Positions 8,201-15,530 of a DNA stretch of 16,613 bases are shown here, one piece after another. The notes below the pieces were generated by a model. That model was given only the letters and a program-made list of their open reading frames with translations. It had not been told where the DNA came from and did no database searches. The DNA is taken from NCBI GenBank assembly GCA_964561165.1, contig CAZLOJ010000025.1:1-16613 (forward strand), written 5' to 3'. Numbering within the stretch: the first letter of the stretch is position 1; each line of letters begins with the position of its first letter. The DNA comes from IMCC26077 sp964561165. GTDB lineage: Bacteria; Actinomycetota; Actinomycetes; Nanopelagicales; Nanopelagicaceae. The position numbers and the translations under genes were made by a program.

Positions 8201-8514
8201 CCGCTCTGAACCGCCGCTTGGAATTCTGGTGATTTCTCCAATGTTTTTAGGCTTTTTCGCACTTTGATAGCAAGATCATTTGCAGACTTACGAGTAAAGG
8301 TCAGACCTAATACTCGATCAGGCTGAACCAACCCATTGGCGATGAGATAAATCAACCGCGTGCTCATCGTCTCAGTTTTTCCAGAACCTGCACCTGCGAT
8401 GACGACTGCGGGGCGAGTGTGATCTGAGGTGATGATTAATTCTTGCTCTTGGGTTGGTGGATGCTGTCCAAGGATGGTGGCAATCGCCTGAGGGGTGAAG
8501 AGAATCTCGCTCAT
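5215..8514 (-). CDS. adnB: AdnB subunit of the AdnAB helicase-nuclease (UvrD-like motor plus RecB-family nuclease)
   Basis: This 1099-residue subunit works with AdnA in resecting DNA double-strand breaks in actinobacteria, the role RecBCD or AddAB fills elsewhere. The motor is intact: Walker A GAGSGKT (41-47), LTFTRKSA (71-78), LDEYQD (284-289), GDPHQAIYAWRG (312-323), TVHSAKGGEWD (677-687) and EERRLAYVAVTRA (758-770). The C-terminal RecB-type nuclease has His941 in GTAFH, Asp1012, Asp1026 and Lys1028 in DWKT, and QLAVY at 1044-1048. It has no flanking cysteine set. Length fits the mycobacterial protein (about 1,095). The ATG at 8514 was chosen because it overlaps the adnA stop as ATGA, implying coupled translation; a longer reading frame reaches 8565 but adds 17 residues inside adnA. 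Confidence 0.93.
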   Translation of the reverse strand: MSEILFTPQAIATILGQHPPTQEQELIITSDHTRPAVVIAGAGSGKTETMSTRLIYLIANGLVQPDRVLGLTFTRKSANDLAIKVRKSLKTLEKSPEFQAAVQSGKLSSLTTAGEPTISTYHSYAHRVAQEHALRLGIEPPEQMLGEAAAWQQVERIVREYDGDMSQVSDALSTVVDNVMRLVSQLQENDVEPDALLEEALKFTEVISNKTPYRNSAKLAHTRDAEIVQYARAQLIPIIKEVMRFRHERAQFTFDDQMAVAAQVATTFPEVGEIERAKFHLVLLDEYQDTSSSQLRLMQGLFGGGHPITAVGDPHQAIYAWRGASSDTIGAFPLDFLDSNGGPAKLFTLSKSWRNDIAILNLANEISAPLRDQGVDTPILTAKPTAVQGVLSGGIYISSRDEAEGIAEAIAPYWSSEARAKIPELKLQAKSDATIRFVESTAILVRKKKQIAEIEMALRARGIPVEVVGIDGLIHVPEVAEIRAALTVITNPEAGSSLVKLMSGGFWRIGIRDMSALAKVAKNRGFAANGGKRINLVDRVMDGGSGEEDELTRSSIIETLNEIDGFTSEEQALFSSEGLSRLTALAKVLKRLRSLTHLPIPDLIYHVERELTLGVDVEITAHQRRYLDKFLDEAANFYAQGGSLRSFLAWLTVAESEERGLRAAGVEVRKDVVQILTVHSAKGGEWDLVVVPGLAEGNFPSEQSGENWLKSKSVLPFALRADKTRLPHLDLHQTTSAQEVANLIKGFTDICNDRKSDEERRLAYVAVTRAKYHLIATTSWWRDAKEPHEPSEYFMTIAGHIDANRGEFFGSLDDKPAADAQNPKLDDVRQELWPVDPLGDAREDFARVSEGIKALSAPESGKELNSALESVSALTTYRAAAELVIREITERKQGERVYLPAHLSVSGLMAFAQSPEEFAARLRRPLPFKPDPIARRGTAFHTWLEERFALSIPLIGDDELPGAADDGALDDSALEKLKEKWLRSEWATRQPYRVEIPFERSIDGTILRGRMDAVYKNGDGTFDVVDWKTGSAKSGDELANAAIQLAVYRLAFAEIEDVELSKVRAAFHYVSSEETVRPSDLLDYDGLLALINRVPVESK

Positions 8515-11500
8515 CGCAGCGACCGCCCTTCTGGACGGACTGGACAGCTTGCGCGGAGCGCGCAAAATTCGCAGAGCTTGTTATCGATGGCGAGGAATTG
8601 AGATGCAGCGACAGTTTCGCCATCTTTTTCGATTACTTCTCGAACTGCAGCGCCCGCCATCGGAGGTTGTGGCCGCACCGCTCCCTCTTTATTCACTGAT
8701 GGGTAGAAGAGCTCTGCACCCGCAGAGTTCTTACTTTCGGTGATATCAGCGAAGGCGCCTTCACTTATCGCCAATTGATAGACGGCAAGTTGCGGATGTT
8801 CTTTTGCCTCTGGTTTTGAGATTGCGGTTTTGCTGGTCTTTAAATCGACGACATATAACTCGCCGTCGGCGGTGACTTCGAGGCGATCGACCGACCCAGA
8901 AAGCGTGATTTTTCCTATGGAAATGGTGAATTCTTTCTCGACGGCGAGGAGATCCCGTCCAGATCCGTTGTGATAGGCAACGACTTTTTCGAGCATCTCG
9001 AGGGCGCGATCGAGCTCTGCCTTACCTGACCAGCCACTGCCTAAATCGAGTTGATCACTAAGTTGGCGCCAGAGCGATTCCATCTCGGATTGGAGCGATG
9101 CGAGCGTCGCGCCATCTTTTAACTTTGCAGCTAGAGCATGGAAGGTTGTTCCGATGATCTGGGCGGTGGAGTCTGAATCGCGCCCACCGGTGAACTCAAA
9201 CGCCCATTTGAGTGGACATTTATGGAGCGTATCGAGCGAGCTTGGCGAGAGTCGGATTGTTTCGGATTCGCCAAATAACGGAGCGCTGGTGGAGATCTCT
9301 TTTGCGCCATACCAGGTATCAGGATTCGCTACCCGAATCCCAGATTGGTGCAGGTGCGCAAGGATTGCAATCGCTTCCCGAGATTGTGCATCGTCGCTTC
9401 CTTCTGCCACTTTACGAAGCGTTGCAACTAAGCGAGCAGGAGTGAGATAAAACTCGCGCTGCGCTGCCGTCGTTTGCGCCTCATCTATTCCGAGTATTTC
9501 GGCTACCTCGTTGAAGAATTGCGAGGGACGAGCCTCTTCACCTGCCGTCGCTGTAATGATGAGCGCGGTGCGGGCACGCGTGATTGCATTGTAAAAAAGC
9601 CTTCTTTCATCGTCTTTTAGCGCAGAGAGCGCTGCAAGCTGATATTCCCGCGACGTTCGATCCGCCGCGCTTGCTGCGCGTTGGGATTCGACTAGACGTT
9701 CACTCCCAAGGAGCGAACCACGAGGGATGAGGTTGGGCCAGATGCCCTCTTCTACTCCTGCAACCGCAACCACAGACCATTGCCGACCCTTTGCTGCATG
9801 GGTAGTGAGGATGCTGACGACATCAGGGCGTTGTGCACGCGCAGCGATAGTGTCGCTAGCAATGGATTCGTAGATCAATTGTTTGATAAATGCATCGCCG
9901 GTATTTCCTGGTCGTTGATCGGCGTAACGAGCGGCTGCTTCAAAGAGCGCAAGGACTCCATCGAGATCTCGATCAGCGCTCTCATCGCCTTCGATTGCAT
10001 CGCGCTGCCAACGTTGCGCAAGGGGCGCTCCTGCTTCATCTTTTGCGCTACTCCACAAGGCCCAGAGGACATCTTCGCTGGTTGCTCCCGGGCGAACTGC
10101 TTTTCTGCCGCTAGCGATGAGATCAGAGATTCGCTTTATCGGCGCGAATTCGCTCCAATCCAACTCTGCGATCGAGCTAGTGAGATATTCCCGAATGATC
10201 TGATGCGATGTCCTGGTATCTCCGGCCGGCCGCGCGTTGATCAACGTGGCTCGGATTCGCTTGAGGGTGAGGAAATCAGCCCCGCCGTAGCGCGAGAGCA
10301 GTAGCTCATCTATCAGTGAATTTGGCAGGAGTTCTTCAGCTCGCTCGACTGTGAGCGATTTATTGGCGAGCGAAAAAGCCAGTGCAGCAAGGGTTATTAG
10401 CGGGGCAACTGCAGGCTGTTTATTGAGCGGAAGGCTTTGAATCTCTTCACGGACCGGGATGTTCAGCGAGGCGAATACCCGCCGAAGCGTGGTTGCCCGT
10501 GTGGAGGGCGAGCGAATAATGACGGCCATTTCGCCATAAGGGATTCCCTCGTGCAGGTGTTTACGTTGAAAGTTCTGTGCGATGAAACGTGCTTCATCAT
10601 GGATGCTCTCGCATTGCGCAAGCGTGATGTCATTTTCTTCAGATGCTGGTGTAACTGACGTTCGAACCCGATGTGCGTTCATACGCGAGAAGGTAAACCC
10701 CTGTGCGATTGAGATAGCAAGATCTGTTATTGCTTTCGTTGCGCGATAGTCACGGGTTAACGTAATTTGTGCTGCTGGATTTCCATGGGAATCAAGATAG
10801 TAATCGATGATTGTTGGAATGCTTTCGGGGTCGGCGCCGCGGAAGCGCCCGATTGCACTATCTGGATCGACATAGAGCGTTAACTGGTCAGAATAGAGGA
10901 TTTTAAGGAGTTTTCGGTGGGCCAGGTCGCTCTCGTGGAATTCGTCAACAAGAATGACTTTATGGCGCGAGCGGATATCTTCGCGAAATTCTCGATCGTT
11001 CTCTAACGCAATCGTGGCTTGGTAGATCAATTCGCTGGAATCAAATGCATTCTCGTGATCTAACCCAGAGAGCTCTCGATAATTCGCAAAGAAATTACTT
11101 GCCGCTTCCCAAAGCGGGAATTTCTCGCTCTTACTTAAAGCTAAGAGTTCTTGCGGGGTTATGCCGTGCTCAGTTGCGCGCGAGATGAGATCGCGAAGTT
11201 CACGGGCAAAAGCTCCAGTGTGCGAGGCGTTGATTACCTGCGCGGGCCAGCGATAAAGGTTTGCATCGGAAGCTCCAGCAAGGAGCTCGCGGATGAAGTA
11301 ATCCTGCTCTGGCCCTGAGAAAAGCCGGGGTGGAGCCTTCCCTTCGCGTGCGCGGTGGAGGCGAAGAATGGCGAAAGCTAGGGCTGGAAATGTCTTAACT
11401 AGCGAGCCTGAATTGGAGCGTTCGGAGTCTGAAAATATCTGGTCATTTAACTCGCTGGCCCGATGGCGGTCGTAGGTGAGGACCAGGATTTGATCTGGAT

Positions 11501-11690
11501 TTATCCCCTCTGCCAGGTAGCTACGGACCTTGGCCACCAATGTGGCGCTCTTTCCGACCCCCGGCCCACCAAGGACGACAAGAGGTGAGCCACGATGAGA
11601 AATTACTGCTTTCTGGTCATCATCGAATGTAATCGGGCGAGCAGGCGCAGAACGGAGAAGTGTGAGCTGTGGCTTGCGCTGCGATTGCAC
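8511..11690 (-). CDS. adnA: AdnA subunit of the AdnAB helicase-nuclease (divergent motor plus iron-sulfur-type RecB nuclease)
   Basis: This 1059-residue partner of AdnB matches the mycobacterial AdnA length (about 1,045). The N-terminal UvrD-like motor has Walker A GGPGVGKS (41-48), but Walker B reads VDEFHESD (248-255) instead of DEYQD and the GDPxQ motif reads VDPDS (274-278), lacking Gly and Gln. Later motifs TTHAAKGRQW (629-638) and ERRLFYNAITRAR (695-707) remain. The RecB-type nuclease has His851, Asp934, Asp949 and Lys951 in DLKT, and QLAVY (967-971). Cys825 before it and Cys1040, Cys1043 and Cys1049 after it form the four-cysteine pattern of iron-sulfur nucleases such as AddB. The start is GTG, with AGAGGA 13 bp upstream, 23 bp after the tetR stop. 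The end overlaps adnB by 4 bp. Confidence 0.93.
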   Translation of the reverse strand: MQSQRKPQLTLLRSAPARPITFDDDQKAVISHRGSPLVVLGGPGVGKSATLVAKVRSYLAEGINPDQILVLTYDRHRASELNDQIFSDSERSNSGSLVKTFPALAFAILRLHRAREGKAPPRLFSGPEQDYFIRELLAGASDANLYRWPAQVINASHTGAFARELRDLISRATEHGITPQELLALSKSEKFPLWEAASNFFANYRELSGLDHENAFDSSELIYQATIALENDREFREDIRSRHKVILVDEFHESDLAHRKLLKILYSDQLTLYVDPDSAIGRFRGADPESIPTIIDYYLDSHGNPAAQITLTRDYRATKAITDLAISIAQGFTFSRMNAHRVRTSVTPASEENDITLAQCESIHDEARFIAQNFQRKHLHEGIPYGEMAVIIRSPSTRATTLRRVFASLNIPVREEIQSLPLNKQPAVAPLITLAALAFSLANKSLTVERAEELLPNSLIDELLLSRYGGADFLTLKRIRATLINARPAGDTRTSHQIIREYLTSSIAELDWSEFAPIKRISDLIASGRKAVRPGATSEDVLWALWSSAKDEAGAPLAQRWQRDAIEGDESADRDLDGVLALFEAAARYADQRPGNTGDAFIKQLIYESIASDTIAARAQRPDVVSILTTHAAKGRQWSVVAVAGVEEGIWPNLIPRGSLLGSERLVESQRAASAADRTSREYQLAALSALKDDERRLFYNAITRARTALIITATAGEEARPSQFFNEVAEILGIDEAQTTAAQREFYLTPARLVATLRKVAEGSDDAQSREAIAILAHLHQSGIRVANPDTWYGAKEISTSAPLFGESETIRLSPSSLDTLHKCPLKWAFEFTGGRDSDSTAQIIGTTFHALAAKLKDGATLASLQSEMESLWRQLSDQLDLGSGWSGKAELDRALEMLEKVVAYHNGSGRDLLAVEKEFTISIGKITLSGSVDRLEVTADGELYVVDLKTSKTAISKPEAKEHPQLAVYQLAISEGAFADITESKNSAGAELFYPSVNKEGAVRPQPPMAGAAVREVIEKDGETVAASQFLAIDNKLCEFCALRASCPVRPEGRSLR

Positions 11691-11713
11691 GATATCTAGG
11701 TAATCCTCTGACG

Positions 11714-12328
11714 TTAATCCTGCGACATAAATGTGTGGTCAACGATATTCATAATGAAATCGTTCCACTCATTTTCACCCACGCCAGTTGGGTTGTAGTC
11801 ATTAACTATCTTGCCCAACGTATAAGCCTGGATGAAGGTAGCGAGCGCTTTGGCATTTACATCAGAGCGAAAAAGGCCCTTATTTTTTACCTCTTCTGTG
11901 ACATCGGCAATTGAATCGGTGAGGCGTGCGGTTTCAACTCCCATTTGTTTTGCCATTCGTGGGTTGGCAAAACATGCGGCGAGCGCCTCTGCGCGCTCAG
12001 CACGGGCACTTTTCCGTTCATCTGATTGGGTGACTACAGTGAGATTACGTAACGCTTTGCGAAGTTCATCTTTTGTGCGCGCTTTCGCAACATGAGTCGT
12101 CAAATAATCAATCGATGCATCAATCCATTTTGAATACCGAAAAATTTGCGCGGTCTCAACAAGTTCTTGGAGATCCTCGAAGTGGTGATACATCGATCCC
12201 TTAGAGACTCCTGAGCTTTCCAAGACTTCATCGGCGAGAATCTCGGAGGGTTTCTTCGCTTCCAACATCCCGGCAACAGTCTCCACGAGGAGCCTTTTGG
12301 TGGGGTGGAAAGTGGCCAGCATGGTCAC
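11714..12328 (-). CDS. TetR/AcrR-family transcriptional regulator
   Basis: A 204-residue protein with the TetR layout. The N-terminal helix-turn-helix spans about residues 12-55, with the recognition part SSGVSKGSMYHHFEDLQEL (38-56), and is followed by an all-helical ligand-binding and dimerisation domain whose sequence gives no clue to the ligand. Such proteins usually repress nearby genes until a small molecule binds. It sits 68 bp downstream of typA and 23 bp upstream of adnA on the same strand, so it probably shares a transcript with adnAB. The start is uncertain: GTG at 12328 or ATG at 12322, two codons later, both without a Shine-Dalgarno site. I recall a TetR-family gene in the wider adnAB neighbourhood of mycobacteria too, which would make the linkage old. 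Confidence 0.88.
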   Translation of the reverse strand: MTMLATFHPTKRLLVETVAGMLEAKKPSEILADEVLESSGVSKGSMYHHFEDLQELVETAQIFRYSKWIDASIDYLTTHVAKARTKDELRKALRNLTVVTQSDERKSARAERAEALAACFANPRMAKQMGVETARLTDSIADVTEEVKNKGLFRSDVNAKALATFIQAYTLGKIVNDYNPTGVGENEWNDFIMNIVDHTFMSQD

Positions 12329-12361
12329 AAGGTACCGGCCTGAGGTGACTTTTAGAGTGAC
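12324..12361 (-). promoter_or_regulatory. Possible tetR promoter/operator with repeated GTGAC pentamers
   Basis: GTGAC occurs at 12345-12349 and 12357-12361 (12-bp period) and inverted as GTCAC at 12324-12328, which includes the GTG start. On the minus strand TCTAAA (12356-12351) lies between the two direct copies and could be a -10. The arrangement would suit autoregulation by the adjacent TetR protein, but the arms are short and this may be chance. Confidence 0.22.
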
Positions 12362-12396
12362 GTCGGCTTGAAAGGCTGGGCTGAGGGCTAGTCCCC

Positions 12397-14277
12397 TTAC
12401 TCGCCGTCGATCTGTTCGTTCCGCTTCTTTACCTTTGAGGTCGCTCGCGCCCGCTCGTTTTGATCAAGAAGCACCTTACGGATTCGAACGGTCTTTGGCG
12501 TAACTTCGACGCACTCATCTTCACGACAGAACTCCAAAGCTTGCTCTAGGTTCAGGTGCTTAGGTGGGATCAATCGTTCAGCATCATCAGAACCGGATGC
12601 GCGCATATTGGTGAGCTTCTTCTCACGTACCGCATTGACATCCATATCTTCATTACGCGCATTCTCGCCAACAACCATGCCTTCATACACTTCCGAGCCT
12701 GGCTCCACGAAGATTGTGCCGCGCTCTTGAAGCGATGAAAGCGCATAAGAAGTGACCATGCCACGACGATCAGCGACTAGTGAACCTGTCGGTCGAGTAA
12801 GAATCTCGCCATGCCATGGTTCGTAGCCATCGAAGACGTGGTGGAGTAAACCAGTGCCTCGAGTTTCAGTGAGGAATTCAGTTCGGAAACCAATTAAACC
12901 TCGTGATGGCACTCGATAATCCATGCGAATCCATCCGGTGCCGTGGTTTGTCATCTGGGCCATTCGACCTTTGCGACTTGCCATCAACTGCGTGATGATG
13001 CCAAGAAAATCCTCTGGCACATCGATAGTAAGCGATTCCATCGGTTCGTTGAGCTTGCCATCAATCATTCTGGTAACAACCTGAGGCTTACCGACAGTCA
13101 ATTCAAAACCTTCACGGCGCATGATTTCTACGAGGACAGCAAGTTGTAGTTCGCCACGTCCTTGAACTTCCCAGGTATCGGGGCGCTCGGTTTGTAGTAA
13201 ACGGAGTGAAACATTGCCAATTAACTCAGCATCAAGTCGGTTCTTCACCAACCGCGCCGTGAGCTTCTTGCCCTCTTGGCCTGCAAGTGGTGATGTGTTG
13301 ATACCAATCGTCATCGAAATAGATGGTTCATCAACAGTGATTAATGGAAGTGCCACTGGATTCTCAGGATCTGCGAGAGTCTCACCGATAGTGATGGTTT
13401 CAAAACCCGCAACGGCGATGATGTCGCCTGGCCCTGCGCTCTCAACTGACTGGCGCTCTAAACCATCGTTCATTAACAGCTCGACAACTTTGGCGCGCTC
13501 AACGCTGCCATCAACCTTTATCCACGAAACTTGTTGTCCCTTACGGATTGTCCCTTGATGCACGCGACAAATTGCAAGTCGCCCAAGGTATGGTGAAGCA
13601 TCGAGGTTCGTTACCTGCGCTTGGAGCGGTGCACCTTCGGTATATGTCGGAGCAGGAATCGCGGAATAAATAGTTTCAAAGAGCACATCGAGATTGCTCT
13701 CTTTTGGCATCCCACCATTCTCCGGACGTTCCAAGCCCGCTCGTCCTGCTTTTGCACTGGCATAAACGATGGGAAATTCAATTTGTTTCTCATCTGCATC
13801 TAGATCGAGAAAGAGTTCATACGCCTCATCAACGACTTCAGCGATACGTGAGTCTGGACGATCTACTTTATTGATAACAAGAATCACGGGAAGATTTTTT
13901 GAGAGCGCTTTACGTAGTACGAACCGAGTCTGCGGCAGTGGACCTTCAGAGGCATCCACGAGTAGGAGTACGCCATTGACCATTTCAAGACCGCGCTCGA
14001 CCTCACCACCGAAATCTGCGTGGCCGGGAGTATCAATGATGTTGATGGTCCGATCGCCGCGCTTAATAGCGGTGTTCTTCGCGAGAATGGTGATTCCCTT
14101 TTCGCGCTCTAAGTCCATCGAGTCCATGACTCGATCATCACCTTCGCTCTTCTCTTTATGGGCAGCAAAAGCGCCAGATTGCCAGAGCATGGCATCCACC
14201 AGGGTTGTTTTGCCATGGTCTACGTGGGCGATGATGGCGATATTCCGCAGATCATCACGTTTACTGGAATTGGTCAA
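12397..14277 (-). CDS. typA: Translational GTPase TypA/BipA
   Basis: This 626-residue ribosome-associated GTPase of the EF-G superfamily is linked to 50S assembly and stress adaptation, including growth in the cold. GTPase motifs are complete: AHVDHGKT (17-24), EREKGIT (57-63), DTPGHADF (82-89), NKVD (136-139) and SAKA (174-177). Domain II, the EF-G-like domains and the BipA-specific C-terminal domain follow, and total length is normal. The start is TTG at 14277, since the frame upstream is stopped at a TGA with no ATG or GTG between, and the N-terminus aligns well with E. coli BipA from there. A putative promoter lies 25 bp upstream. Its stop is 68 bp before tetR, with no convincing terminator, so readthrough is possible. 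Confidence 0.96.
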   Translation of the reverse strand: MTNSSKRDDLRNIAIIAHVDHGKTTLVDAMLWQSGAFAAHKEKSEGDDRVMDSMDLEREKGITILAKNTAIKRGDRTINIIDTPGHADFGGEVERGLEMVNGVLLLVDASEGPLPQTRFVLRKALSKNLPVILVINKVDRPDSRIAEVVDEAYELFLDLDADEKQIEFPIVYASAKAGRAGLERPENGGMPKESNLDVLFETIYSAIPAPTYTEGAPLQAQVTNLDASPYLGRLAICRVHQGTIRKGQQVSWIKVDGSVERAKVVELLMNDGLERQSVESAGPGDIIAVAGFETITIGETLADPENPVALPLITVDEPSISMTIGINTSPLAGQEGKKLTARLVKNRLDAELIGNVSLRLLQTERPDTWEVQGRGELQLAVLVEIMRREGFELTVGKPQVVTRMIDGKLNEPMESLTIDVPEDFLGIITQLMASRKGRMAQMTNHGTGWIRMDYRVPSRGLIGFRTEFLTETRGTGLLHHVFDGYEPWHGEILTRPTGSLVADRRGMVTSYALSSLQERGTIFVEPGSEVYEGMVVGENARNEDMDVNAVREKKLTNMRASGSDDAERLIPPKHLNLEQALEFCREDECVEVTPKTVRIRKVLLDQNERARATSKVKKRNEQIDGE

Positions 14278-14301
14278 AAGATACTCATTTCGTCAGGGTC
14301 T

Positions 14302-14331
14302 AGAGTAGGTTCCACGGCCCAGATTTGTCGA
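14302..14331 (-). promoter_or_regulatory. Putative typA promoter
   Basis: On the minus strand TCGACA (14331-14326) and TACTCT (14307-14302) are separated by 18 bp, a fair sigma-70-type -35 and -10 pair. Transcription would begin near 14295, giving a leader of about 18 nt before the TTG start. The leader has only a weak GAG as ribosome-binding sequence. Confidence 0.45.
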
Positions 14332-14333
14332 AT

Positions 14334-14357
14334 CGCGCATGGCGCGCTTCATATAAG
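14334..14357 (+). promoter_or_regulatory. Putative promoter and inverted repeat before the Gfo/Idh/MocA gene
   Basis: TATAAG at 14352-14357 is a good -10. It is directly preceded by a perfect inverted repeat, CGCGC (14334-14338) and GCGCG (14342-14346) with a 3-bp spacer. No good -35 is present at the expected distance, which would fit an activator-dependent or repressed promoter. The repeat also lies beside the divergent typA promoter. Confidence 0.35.
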
Positions 14358-14381
14358 AGAGCAGAACAGAAAAGATATTTC

Positions 14382-15530
14382 ATGACTATAAATAGAGGAA
14401 AAGAACCAATAAGAGTTGGTTTTATTGGTGGAGGTCTCGATTCAGCTATAGGTCGAGCGCATTTTGGAGCGCTCCACATAGATCGACGTTTCTCACTTGA
14501 TGCGGGAATGTTTAGCATCGACAAGAGCGCTAATCACAACTCTGGGGATTTTTATGGTGTAGATGTAAGTCGTGTATACGAGAACATCTCCGATTTCCTC
14601 GATGCAGAGCGTAATAATCTCGATGCGGTGATAGCGCTTTCGCCAACCCCACTTCACTTCGAACATATCAACTTAGTATGTGATGCTGGATTGCCAGTTA
14701 TCTCGGAGAAAGCGCTCTGTACCAATAGTAAAGATGCAGAGGTGTTGGCGCGACGAGTAGCGAGCGAGAAGAAGTTTCTCTCGGTGACCTTCACGTACAC
14801 CGGCTACCCGATGGTTCGGGAAATACAACGAATGATCAAAGACGGGATGCTCGGCGACGTTCTCTCAGTCCACGTGGAGATGCCACAAGAGAGTTTTATT
14901 CGAGCAAATGTCACTGGTGGAAAACCGCAACCTCAAGCGTGGCGTCAACTCGATTATGAGATCCCTAGCGTCACTCTTGATTTAGGTTCTCACGTCATTA
15001 ATCTCCTCGAATTCATCACTGGCGATCAGGTAGCGCGTGTGTCTGGCATTGCTAGCCATGCAGGTGAAGTTTCAGCGCTTATCGACCATGTACTGGCAAT
15101 TGGGGAACTCCACAATGGAACGCCAATCTCCTTGCACTGGAATAAAGTCTCACTTGGAAAACGCAACGGACTTGCCTGCACCATTTATGGAAGCAGTGGA
15201 TCGATTTCCTGGGCGCAAGAAAATCCTGAATATCTCCACTATGGAGCAAAAGATGGTGCGATCCAGATTATTGACCGAAGTCATCCACTGGTGAAAGTGG
15301 CATCGGAGAGCCGCTACCAGCGCTTCAAAGTTGGCCATCCAGCTGGATATATCGAAGCTTTCGCCAATCTTTATCAGGATATCGCTGACGACTTATTAAA
15401 TTTCCGAGAGGGGCGAGTGAGCGTCAATCCTTACACCCATGGCGCTGCAGATTCTGCTCATGGATTACGGGTTTTAGAGGCGCTGCATGAGAGCGCTGCC
15501 AAAAAAGAATGGATTGAAATCAAACGTTAA
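14382..15530 (+). CDS. Gfo/Idh/MocA-family NAD(P)-dependent oxidoreductase
   Basis: This 382-residue soluble dehydrogenase of the glucose-fructose oxidoreductase / inositol dehydrogenase family probably acts on a sugar or cyclitol; the substrate is unknown. The N-terminal Rossmann fold begins RVGFIGGG at 11-18. Glu109-Lys110 sits at the family's EKP motif, here EKA, so the catalytic lysine is kept. DLGSHVI at 200-206 supplies the usual Asp200 and His204 in the C-terminal domain. ATG 14382 was chosen because the Rossmann strand then starts near residue 10. The frame can extend to a TTG at 14325, but that covers the likely promoter. It diverges from typA and its last 11 bp overlap the end of ychF on the other strand. 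Confidence 0.88.
   Translation: MTINRGKEPIRVGFIGGGLDSAIGRAHFGALHIDRRFSLDAGMFSIDKSANHNSGDFYGVDVSRVYENISDFLDAERNNLDAVIALSPTPLHFEHINLVCDAGLPVISEKALCTNSKDAEVLARRVASEKKFLSVTFTYTGYPMVREIQRMIKDGMLGDVLSVHVEMPQESFIRANVTGGKPQPQAWRQLDYEIPSVTLDLGSHVINLLEFITGDQVARVSGIASHAGEVSALIDHVLAIGELHNGTPISLHWNKVSLGKRNGLACTIYGSSGSISWAQENPEYLHYGAKDGAIQIIDRSHPLVKVASESRYQRFKVGHPAGYIEAFANLYQDIADDLLNFREGRVSVNPYTHGAADSAHGLRVLEALHESAAKKEWIEIKR

Noticed and set aside
8515..8565. Longer adnB start at 8565.
   Set aside because: It lies inside the adnA 3' end, and the ATG at 8514 gives the common ATGA stop-start overlap and the expected protein length.
5215..11690. Interpretation of the two large helicase-nucleases as AddAB or RecBC.
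   Set aside because: Both subunits have a UvrD-like motor followed by a RecB-type nuclease, lengths match AdnA and AdnB, and the neighbours uvrD2 and nudC match the actinobacterial adnAB locus.
1789..11690. A phage-defence or novel multi-gene system formed by three helicases, a Nudix enzyme and a nuclease.
   Set aside because: Each gene is recognisable as a conserved actinobacterial housekeeping or repair gene in an established order; no transfer signs such as an integrase, repeats or a base-composition break were seen.
12362..12396. Possible terminator between typA and tetR (GGGGACTAGCCC and nearby GC-rich runs on the minus strand).
   Set aside because: Pairing is short and no T-tract follows.
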